Assembly (NCBI GenBank): GCA_021295695.1
Contig: JAGWBW010000027.1
Coordinates: 31,922 to 81,086 of the forward strand
From: Candidatus Latescibacterota bacterium
GTDB lineage: Bacteria; Latescibacterota; UBA2968
Direction: 5' to 3'
Length of the DNA: 49,165 nt
The notes under the pieces are model-generated. The model was not told the origin of the DNA. It searched no databases and saw only the letters and a program-made list of their open reading frames with translations. Every line of letters begins with the position of its first letter. Position 1 is the stretch's first letter. Shown in pieces: positions 7,552 through 15,800 of the stretch. Position numbers and translations under genes: made by a program.

Positions 7552-8792
7552 CAGCACCTACACACATTGCATTTGGGTTGCTCACTGTGGCGAGTTCTTT
7601 TTCGCTCTTTTCCGTGTCTATTCACCGCAATCTTCCCGCGATTGCATGTGCGATCATAGGGAGCTTGCTTCCGGATGTGGATTCGCCGAGAAGTTATATT
7701 GGCCGGGTGATGCCCTTTGCTTCTATCCCGATTGAGCGGAGATGGGGGCATCGCACGATTACGCATTCGCTGCTCTGTATGCTCGCTCTATCGGTTGTCA
7801 CCTTGCCCTTGCTCGCCTATCAAAGCGCGTGTTATGCGGCCATACTCCTGGGCTATATGAGCCATCTGATTGCCGATTGTACGACCAAAAGCGGCGTGCC
7901 CTTGTTTTACCCCCATCCCGCGGTTTGCGTTTTCCCCGGCAGTGCGAGGTACAGGGTCAAAACCGGATCCCTCATGGGGGAGGGTAGTGTATTGGCTGTG
8001 GTTTTAATACTGCTTCTATTGATCATGCCCGTATCGAATATGGGCGGTATCTGGCGATCGTTCAGATACCTGATGGCGACGCCCTCGGCCGCATACTCAG
8101 ATTATCGGAGAGCCAATACAGAAACCTATTTGAATTTTGAAGGACAGTGGCGACATACGCGGGAGAAGGTAAGTGGAAAAGCTCTGATCCTCGATGCCAG
8201 ACCCGCGTGGTTCTGGATTTTTTTCGACGGACGGGTTCTGACGTGCGGAGAATACGGTGCCATTTTGCCGGATAAGGTGCGGGTGGAGGAAACTGATCGC
8301 CCCGTGGGAATACAGACGATCCGGTTGAAAGACGAGACCTATCAGGAACTCATAGAACGGATCCCGCAAAACAGTTTTGTGTCTGGCCTGATCGAGGCAG
8401 ATGCTTCTTTTGAAGTTGAGGAGGAAGAACCTTTGGGCAGTGCTGTCAGTTTCACCACCCGGGAAATTGAATTCAGATTTGCCCAAAAAAAGGAGATTTT
8501 GCGGTTTCAACCCATTTTAAGAGGTCTCTCTGAGCGTGTAAAAGATTTGTTAAGGCAGAAGCAAGAGGTCTTTGAGAAACTGGAGACCTTAAAAATGGCT
8601 TATCCGCCCGTTCATTACCTGAAACGGAGGGAAATTGAGAAAGAACTGGCAGATAAGCAGAAAGAGATTACAGCCCTGAAACGCGCACAGGTGCGATTCG
8701 GGGGTGTGTTACGTATTCGTCTGATTCAAAACCAGCAGTCAGCGGTCAGCAGTCAGCAAAACAAGCGACCAACAACACCGTTGCCTTGGTGA
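7548..8792 (+). CDS. DUF457/YdjM-type membrane metal-dependent hydrolase with coiled-coil extension
   Basis: 414 residues. Residues 1-165 are a DUF457-type membrane domain: H6 (PTHIAFGLL), D43 and D45 (LLPDVDS), H68 and H73 (GHRTITHS), H106 and D110 (SHLIADCTT), within four or five hydrophobic segments; these are likely metal ligands. Residues about 185-335 form a soluble region I do not recognise, and about 335-395 are charged and helical, probably coiled coil. DUF457 proteins are usually under 250 residues, so the C-terminal half is extra. The last ~20 residues (QNQQSAVSSQQNKRP) are encoded by a repeat element, so the natural C-terminus may have been altered by its insertion. Translationally coupled to the recombinase-ATPase gene. 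Confidence 0.8.
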   Translation: MTAPTHIAFGLLTVASSFSLFSVSIHRNLPAIACAIIGSLLPDVDSPRSYIGRVMPFASIPIERRWGHRTITHSLLCMLALSVVTLPLLAYQSACYAAILLGYMSHLIADCTTKSGVPLFYPHPAVCVFPGSARYRVKTGSLMGEGSVLAVVLILLLLIMPVSNMGGIWRSFRYLMATPSAAYSDYRRANTETYLNFEGQWRHTREKVSGKALILDARPAWFWIFFDGRVLTCGEYGAILPDKVRVEETDRPVGIQTIRLKDETYQELIERIPQNSFVSGLIEADASFEVEEEEPLGSAVSFTTREIEFRFAQKKEILRFQPILRGLSERVKDLLRQKQEVFEKLETLKMAYPPVHYLKRREIEKELADKQKEITALKRAQVRFGGVLRIRLIQNQQSAVSSQQNKRPTTPLPW

Positions 8793-8808
8793 GGATGGGC
8801 TGATAGCT
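8733..8808 (+). repeat. Degenerate AGTCAGC repeat element at a gene end
   Basis: CAGCAGTCAGCGGTCAGC continues as AGTCAGC, and GCTGATAGCT follows at 8799-8808, so the heptamer-like unit appears several times with an inverted partner (AGC...GCT) that could fold back. Such AGTCAGC/GCTGATAGCT intergenic repeats are familiar from repeat-rich bacterial genomes. It overlaps the last codons of the DUF457 gene. Confidence 0.6.
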
Positions 8809-8826
8809 ACAGTTAGGAGATCAACT

Positions 8827-9555
8827 ATGATATACAACGCGATGTTTCTATGCGGTCTGTGCCTCATGCTCATTGCCGCAAGGGCCAGCGCAGAAGAACT
8901 GATATTGCGGGCGCCTTTAGTACCTGTGCGATCGGCGACTGTCTATGCTGGCATGAACGCGCGGATGCAGCAGGTCAATTTCGAGGTGGGAGATCGGGTG
9001 GTCAAAGGGGATACCCTCATGGTATTAACCCGCCGAGATCTACTCGTGAAGGAAACTGCGGCTCGGATTGCACTGAAGAAAGCTCAGACCCTGCAAGCGC
9101 GATTGGAAGTGTTGCACGATAAGAATCTGATCAGTGACCAGCAGCTTGAAAATGTCCGCTTCGATGCCGAGGTCGCACACTATAACTGGGTCGCCGCGCG
9201 TATGGAACTGGACAGAACCGCAATCATTGCACCCCAGGACGGGATGGTAGTCGAGGTCAATGTAAAGCCTGGCGACTGGGTATTGGCTTACACCGCGGTC
9301 GCGCGGGTGATCGACCATATGGACCTTCAGGTGCATCTGCTTGTGCCCGAGGACATGCTGAACGCGATCCGAATGAATATGCCGCTGTCTGCCGTGCCAA
9401 CTGCTGGCAGAAAACGCGCGTTGCCCGGGCGTATTGTCGGAATTAGTCCTGTTATTGATCCGGAAAATGGGACGTGTAAAGTAATGGGCCTTTTTTTGAA
9501 TGCGGGAAAGCATGTCAGACCAGGCGCCCTGGTCAATGTGACCATCGGAAGGTGA
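8827..9555 (+). CDS. HlyD/RND-type periplasmic adaptor-like protein
   Basis: 242 residues, short for an efflux adaptor (usually 350 or more). A signal peptide covers residues 1-23 (ending ARASA). Lipoyl-type half-motifs flank a helical hairpin: QQVNFEVGDRVVKGDTLMVL near 39-58 and APQDGMVVEVNVKPGDWV near 137-154, with a coiled-coil hairpin at about 65-125 between them. The C-terminal ~75 residues form the beta-barrel part ending RPGALVNVTIGR. The membrane-proximal domain is reduced, and no RND, ABC or MFS pump is encoded nearby, so the partner is unknown; the membrane-anchored ATPase or DUF457 protein of the same operon are possibilities. Ribosome site AGGAGA lies 6 bases upstream of ATG. Confidence 0.85.
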   Translation: MIYNAMFLCGLCLMLIAARASAEELILRAPLVPVRSATVYAGMNARMQQVNFEVGDRVVKGDTLMVLTRRDLLVKETAARIALKKAQTLQARLEVLHDKNLISDQQLENVRFDAEVAHYNWVAARMELDRTAIIAPQDGMVVEVNVKPGDWVLAYTAVARVIDHMDLQVHLLVPEDMLNAIRMNMPLSAVPTAGRKRALPGRIVGISPVIDPENGTCKVMGLFLNAGKHVRPGALVNVTIGR

Positions 9556-9638
9556 AAAATATGTTTCTCATCCATAAGAAGTTGTCTTATTTTTTATGTC
9601 ATGAGCATTTGTCAGGTAATAATGACAGGAGATATATC

Positions 9639-10430
9639 ATGCAGAGAGTTATCAAGAGTGTTTCCGTTGGAATCTTATTGGGATTTTTTACAGGGACATC
9701 CGCTCAAGTTTCACAGGAGAGTGTGGCTGCTTTTAAGCCGCCGGAGATGGTGGTGATTCCCGCGGGAAGTTTTAAGATGGGCTGCGTCTCGAGGAAAAGT
9801 TGCACCAACGCCGAGAGGCCAGTACACGAGGTGACGATTGCATCGTTCGCGCTGTCGAAGTACGAGGTGACATTTGAGGATTACGATCTTTTCACAGATG
9901 CGACGGGGCGTGAGCGGGCAGACGATAGGGGTTTTGGTCGAGGCCAGCGTCCCGTGATTAATATCACGTGGGATGATGCGGTGGCGTACACGGAATGGCT
10001 ATCGGAACAAACAGGGAAAAACTATCGTTTGCCGAGCGAGGCAGAGTGGGAATATGCGGCGCGTGCGGGAACAGTGACGAGGTATAGCTGGGGGGATAAT
10101 CTTGGTCACAACCGCGCCAATTGCAATGGGTGCGGCAGTCAGTGGGATAATGAGATGTCAGCGCCTGTGGGGTCGTTTGAGGCCAATGACTGGGGGCTTT
10201 ACGACATGCACGGCAACGTGTGGGAATGGACTCAGGATCGTTATAATAATAGATATGTGGGCGCACCCAATGACGGGTCTGCGTGGGAGGTGGGTGACTC
10301 TACTGCGCGCGTGGTACGCGGCGGTGCATGGTACCTGGAAGGGTTTTTCCTTCGCTCGGCTGCTCGCGACCAACACAGGACCTTTGCCGGGAGCCTTTAT
10401 GTGGGGTTTCGGGTTGCCCAGAGTTTATAG
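9639..10430 (+). CDS. FGE-sulfatase-domain (SUMF1-like) exported protein
   Basis: 263 residues from ATG 9639, preferred over an in-frame GTG at 9552 because it has an AGGAGA site and starts a clean signal peptide (VSVGILLGFFTGTSAQ). The rest is an FGE-sulfatase domain: MVVIPAGSFKMG, YRLPSEAEWEYAARAG, GLYDMHGNVWEWTQD and VVRGGAWYLEG. The copper-binding cysteine pair of true formylglycine-generating enzymes is absent from the C-terminal region (RSAARDQHRTF), so sulfatase activation is unlikely. A Cys pair occurs at NCNGCGSQWDN. It is last in the sigma-54-driven unit, 83 bp after the adaptor gene, and is followed by a strong terminator. Its role may be binding or modifying a periplasmic target. 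Confidence 0.85.
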   Translation: MQRVIKSVSVGILLGFFTGTSAQVSQESVAAFKPPEMVVIPAGSFKMGCVSRKSCTNAERPVHEVTIASFALSKYEVTFEDYDLFTDATGRERADDRGFGRGQRPVINITWDDAVAYTEWLSEQTGKNYRLPSEAEWEYAARAGTVTRYSWGDNLGHNRANCNGCGSQWDNEMSAPVGSFEANDWGLYDMHGNVWEWTQDRYNNRYVGAPNDGSAWEVGDSTARVVRGGAWYLEGFFLRSAARDQHRTFAGSLYVGFRVAQSL

Positions 10431-10451
10431 ATGCTTTTGTTTTGCAAAACA

Positions 10452-10490
10452 AAAAGGGTGTGAACTTTTAGTGTTCACACCCTTTTCTTA
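10452..10490. terminator. Strong terminator between the FGE-like gene and tRNA-Phe
   Basis: AAAAGGGTGTGAAC (10452-10465) pairs perfectly over 14 bp with GTTCACACCCTTTT (10473-10486), followed by CTTATT. The A-run on the other side means it can also terminate transcripts from the minus-strand tRNA. Confidence 0.9.
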
Positions 10491-10536
10491 TTGGAACTTG
10501 TACGAAAAATTTTCGTCTGTATATGGTTACAAAAAA

Positions 10537-10612
<76 letters not shown>

Positions 10613-10637
10613 ATCATATTTTTTGATAAGACGACCA

Positions 10638-10666
10638 AATTTAACAAAACGGCTGATTGGTGTCAA
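10638..10666 (-). promoter_or_regulatory. Sigma-70-type promoter for tRNA-Phe
   Basis: On the minus strand TTGACA (10666-10661), a 17-base spacer and TAAATT (10643-10638), about 25 bases before the mature tRNA start. Confidence 0.75.
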
Positions 10667-10826
10667 GGTTCTTGCTTACGTTTTTTCTCAAACAGAAATG
10701 ATGTTGCGCTATCTGCGGGATTACAATTATAAACATATAAATCATTTGACAAATGCAAGGGGCAGGGGTTAATTATCCCCGCACATTTTTTAAGGGATTT
10801 TACCTTATAAAACGAAAATCACGCCA

Positions 10827-12818
10827 ATGGCTCTTGATGCACAAAATATTCAGACGGAAGCAGACGATGCGAGTTTCCAACCCGCGGTAACATTGCGCGC
10901 TGTGGGATTGGGGGTATTTCTCGTCATCGCCCTCGATCTGTTGGCTATGTATGTGCGCTACGTCTTGCACGCTTCGTTGATGACGTATAGCCATATCCCA
11001 ATGGCCATGTTGATCATTTTGATGATTCTGATGATCGGACTTGCCATTGTTGCCAAAATGACCGGATGGGTGCTTTCAAAAGGCGAATGGCATGCAATTT
11101 TGGCGATGGGCCTCGTGGGCGCAGCGCTGCCGTGTTTTGGAATGACGGGTTATTTGATCGGCTATATCACGGCACCTTATTATTTTGCTACGGAAGAAAA
11201 TCAGTGGGCAGAGCATTTGCATCCGCTTTTGCCCAACTGGCTCTTGCCGAGCCACGAGGGCAATGCCGTTGCATGGTTTTACGAAGGCTTGCCGAGCGGT
11301 GCTACTATTCCCTGGGGCGTGTGGATATTGCCCCTGTTCTGGTGGACGACGGTTGTGGCGGCAGCTTTTTTAATGCTGGCGTGTGTAGCTACGGTTTTGA
11401 GAAAGCAGTGGGTGCAAAACGAACGCCTGGTTTTTCCCGCAATGGCACCGTTGATCGATATGGTTTCTGAACCGGGCGATGGTAAGAGATGGTTGCCCGA
11501 GTTTACGCGCAACCGCCTGTTCTGGATCGGATTTTCCATTGCGTTTATCGTGCTGGCCTGGAATTGTATCAATTACTTTGTGCCGGGCTTTCCGCGTTTT
11601 CCCATTTACCGGTCGCGCTGGTACTGGATTGATCGCCAACTGCCGCCTATCAGGGGATACTTTGGCATTTTTACCATACTTTTTTCTTATTTTGCCAGCC
11701 TGGATGTTCTGTTTTCAATCTGGTTTTTTGATCTGGTGTTCATCGTTGAAGGCGGTCAACTCAGCAAGTTGGGCTATAAAGCCACCACGCCTTATTATCG
11801 CACGGGTGTTTATTACTGGCAGACTTTTGGGGCTTTTGTCGTTTTTGTGGGTTCGACATTCTGGGTAGCGAGAAAACATTTGCGCGATGTGTTGATGAAG
11901 GCACTCGGGAGAGATCCCACCGTGGATGACTCCGAGGAATTGATGTCTTATCGCGCCGCTTGTATCGGTTTGCTGTGCAGCATAGCGTATTTGTTTATCT
12001 GGCTGACGCAGATGAATTTCGATCCGTTTAAAGGGTTTTTATACATTCTGGCAGTGATTTTTGTCTATACGGGTATGGCGAAGATCCTCGCCGATACCGG
12101 CATGCCATTTGCGAGCAAACCCATTGGTTCCTGGAGTATGGTCGCATCGTTTTATGGAAGGCGCAATATCTCGCTTTCCACCCTCGTTGCTTTTCGTTTT
12201 TCCGTGCTGATTAACGAGAATTTTAAGGGCTTGTTTTTGCCCGCACTTTCCCATGCCGGGCGTGTTTCCGAGGGCGTTCCCGGCAATCAGCGGCGGCGGT
12301 TGATGGGTGCGCTTGGGCTGGTGTTTATGGTCAGTTTGCTATTTAATATGTTTTTCACAGTGTGGTTGGGTTACGATCAAGGGGCTTATAATTTCAACAG
12401 TTGGGAGATCACGCGGGCAGCCGAACGCCATTTTCAGAGCACGGTTGATGCAATCAAAAAACCCGATGAGCCGCCATTTTATGAGGAACATCCCGAACAA
12501 GCGGTGTTTTTGGGCATTGGCGGTCTTTTGATGGCCGGGTTGATCTATATGCGCTATCGCTTTGTGTGGTGGCCGCTGCATCCCGTGGGGTTGGCGATTT
12601 CGGGTTCTTATCTGGCCCGACGAACCAGCTTTACAACTTTTCTGGCGTGGTTGATTAAGTTTGTGATCATAAAAGTAGGCGGACCAACGGTTTATCGCAA
12701 ATCGAGACCCCTGTTCATCGGTTTGCTCGTCGGATATATTCTCGGCGTGGCTTTGTCAACGGGAATCGACATGATCTGGTTCCCAGAACGCGGACATGGT
12801 GTACATCGCTATGGATAA
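10827..12818 (+). CDS. OPT-like polytopic membrane protein (DUF6785/DUF6784 type)
   Basis: 663 residues with about twelve hydrophobic segments; the first spans about residues 27-52 (LGVFLVIALDLLAMYVRYVL). The motifs NERLVFPAMAP in the first half and WWPLHPVGLAIS near the C-terminus are what I associate with the DUF6785/DUF6784 proteins, distant relatives of oligopeptide (OPT) transporters. Location is the inner membrane; the substrate is not known. It starts a three-gene unit with the peptidase-permease fusion and a second protein of the same kind, which suggests handling of a peptide or similar compound at the envelope. No strong ribosome site is visible at the start, so a nearby start is possible. 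Confidence 0.75.
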   Translation: MALDAQNIQTEADDASFQPAVTLRAVGLGVFLVIALDLLAMYVRYVLHASLMTYSHIPMAMLIILMILMIGLAIVAKMTGWVLSKGEWHAILAMGLVGAALPCFGMTGYLIGYITAPYYFATEENQWAEHLHPLLPNWLLPSHEGNAVAWFYEGLPSGATIPWGVWILPLFWWTTVVAAAFLMLACVATVLRKQWVQNERLVFPAMAPLIDMVSEPGDGKRWLPEFTRNRLFWIGFSIAFIVLAWNCINYFVPGFPRFPIYRSRWYWIDRQLPPIRGYFGIFTILFSYFASLDVLFSIWFFDLVFIVEGGQLSKLGYKATTPYYRTGVYYWQTFGAFVVFVGSTFWVARKHLRDVLMKALGRDPTVDDSEELMSYRAACIGLLCSIAYLFIWLTQMNFDPFKGFLYILAVIFVYTGMAKILADTGMPFASKPIGSWSMVASFYGRRNISLSTLVAFRFSVLINENFKGLFLPALSHAGRVSEGVPGNQRRRLMGALGLVFMVSLLFNMFFTVWLGYDQGAYNFNSWEITRAAERHFQSTVDAIKKPDEPPFYEEHPEQAVFLGIGGLLMAGLIYMRYRFVWWPLHPVGLAISGSYLARRTSFTTFLAWLIKFVIIKVGGPTVYRKSRPLFIGLLVGYILGVALSTGIDMIWFPERGHGVHRYG

Positions 12819-15800
12819 ATATTACAAGCACATCACATGGAGCCTTATCGGTGTGGGGATTTTTGTTACGGCCCTCCTGATTGCTGGCCCCTATCGCGTA
12901 AATCCCCATATAGCTGCTCTATTGGGATTGGAAATGCCCAGCGAGATCCCGCCCGTACCCGTTCCGCGTGCAGAAGAAGTGGGTACACGGGTTTTGGATG
13001 CTGTGCGCGAAGATGGGATTCGCACGTTGATGGATCAGTTTACGCAACACGAATCGCGTGTGGTGGGTTATCCCGGCCATGAAAAAGCCGCGGATTTTAT
13101 AGAATCTGAGTTTCGGCGTTTTGGCCTGGAAGACGTAGAAGCCGAGACCTATGGCGTGGCCGTGCCCATAGATCGGGGCGGCAGCTTAAAGGTAGAAGGC
13201 ACCGGTGAGGTTTTTACCATTCACGGTTTGTGGCCCAATCTGGTCAAGACGACCACTTTGCCCACAGGTGGCGTACAGGGGCATCTCTTGTGGGGCGGCA
13301 CTGGCGATGTTTCGGAATTTAATGGGCGCGATGTAGAGGGTGCGGTGATGTTGATGGAATTTAATTCGTGGAACAACTGGCTCAATGCCGCCATGCTCGG
13401 CGCGCAGCAGATTGTGTTTATCGAACCCGATTCCACGTTTACCGCGCAGGCAGAGACCAAATTTTTGCAGGTGCCCAATGGTATAGAGCGTTTTTGGATC
13501 GATAAGGAGAACGGCGAAAAGCTCAAGGCATTGCTCGCCGAAAAGGGCACGGTCAATGTCACTTTGAACGCGCGAATGGATTGGGAGAAGAAAGAGACCC
13601 GGAATATTCTGGGCTGGATTCGCGGAACCGATCCTGTATTGAGCGAAAAAATCGTAGTGATCAATACGTATTACGATGCGATGTCTGTGGTGCCTGCGCG
13701 TGCGCCGGGCGCAGAGATGGCGTGTGGGATTGTGGGCCTGATGAAGTTGGTCGAATATTTCAGTAAATACCCACCCAAACACACACTTTTGTTTCTCGCA
13801 TCTTCCGGACACCATCTCGGCTTCAGGGGTATTTGCGATTTTTTGAGCAGGCATTCGCGCAAGGAAAAGCATTTTGCTGCATTGATGACCGAACCTCTCG
13901 AGTTGCCACTGTTAATTTCTCTGGATTTGACGAGTCAGACAGATGAAATCGGGGTTTGGAACAGCACGCGCAATTATTATTACAAGCGTTTCTTTACGCC
14001 ATTTGGCAAATCGTTTGTGCATTATTCAGAGGCGATAGCCGAGCGCTTTGACCTGGACCCCGCCGATGCCCTCATCGATGGGATCAATCCAAAAGGCGGC
14101 ATGAATTGGGATATGTATATTCCGGGGAAAATTCTGAAAACAGATGGTGAGGTCGTTTTGGAAGCGGGCACGCCTGCACTGTCGCTCATTACGGTCAACG
14201 ATGCGCGTTTTAGAGTGGATACCCCGCTGGATAAGCCCGAGCATGTAAATTTCAAAAATCTCACCGGGCAGGTACGCCTGCTCGCTGGCGTGCTCGACCT
14301 CGGATTAAATTCCGAAGATTTTTTGCCCGATTACAAGCTGGATCCCGATGATCGCATGCGTGGGTTACAGGGTTTTGTGCGCACATTTCCCCGACGGAGC
14401 ATTACCCCCGATCGCCCCCGTCCCGGCGCTGTAGCCTCGCTGCGAATGGGTGTTGACAAATCGATCAAAGGCGTGCGCCGCATCTACTACGACATTGCCG
14501 ACGAAGATGGCGAATTTTACATGCCGGGTATTGCCGAACGCCGCGTGGATGTGAAGGCTTTTTACATGGATCCGGAAAGCGGCGAAATTACGTACGCGCC
14601 CAATCACGGTCGTCAGGCGCGCATATACCGGGGCGAGTTTAATATGGACTGGTGGATATCCAAGCGCACGCGAATTTTGTTCCCCTGTATTGCAACGGAT
14701 TTTTACGATACAGTTGATCCTCGTTTTCTCACCAAGTTGACGAGCATCAGCGTGCTCGGTCCCGGCAATACAGCACCGCAGGAATACGGCTATGCCATTG
14801 GTTTTGGTCCAGAAGAACCGGTGGGAACCATTTTTACAACGCCGGGTGAACGAATCAAAATCGTGATGCGGGAGCGAGAGATTGGCGTGCGCTATTTGTT
14901 GTTGAACTCAAAAAGCGCGGAAAGTGTGGAGATCGCGCGCGGCGATGGGTTTCAGACTTTGCAACACGGGGCATTTATTCGCTCTTCGTTCCAGGCAGCA
15001 AAAGACATGTGGACGCTGAACGAGGCGCGGATGCGCGAATTGGCGAAGTATTCGATTGAAAACCAGCGGATGACCAATTTGCACGATCAGGCCAAATACC
15101 ATCTGGATCTGGCCGAAGAAGCAATGCAAGACAAGAAATGGGATTTATTTGTCAAGCATACACGCGCGGGTATGGGCCTCGAATCGCGCGCTTATCCGGA
15201 CGTAAAATCAACGCAAAATGATGTGATTCGAGGCGTGATTTTCTTTATGATACTGGTCATTCCGTGTGCGTTTTTTGTCGAGCGATTGCTTTTTACCTTT
15301 TCCGATATCCGGGTGCAAATCGGCGGTTTTGGCGTGGTTTTTATGGTGATCTGGATCGTTCTCTCGCAGGTGCATCCCGCATTTGATCTCTCCAACCCAT
15401 TTGTGATTTTGTTGGCTTTTGTGATTTTGGCACTGGCGATTTTTGTGATTGCCATTGTGTCGGGGCGGTTTCACGACAATATTCGACAGCTGCGTATAGA
15501 AGAGGTGTTGTTGCACGAAACCGATGTGGGGCGGGTAAGTGCTTCGGTAGCGGCATTTCAGTTGGGTATTGCGAACATGAAAAAGCGCAAAATGCGTACC
15601 GGACTGACATTTGCCACGCTGGTCTTGTTGACATTTACGGTATTGTCCTTTACGTCGATCAAGACGACGCTCGATTTTCATCAACTTCCGCTGGGTGATA
15701 CCGAAGGCAAGTACCCAGGTCTGTTGATCCGCAGCCAGTTCTGGGGACCGCTGGAGGATACGGCTTATGATTATGCCAGCATCAATTTTTTTGATCAGGG

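Noticed and set aside
9639-10430. Formylglycine-generating enzyme in the strict sense
   Set aside because: The catalytic cysteine pair is missing and no sulfatase lies nearby.
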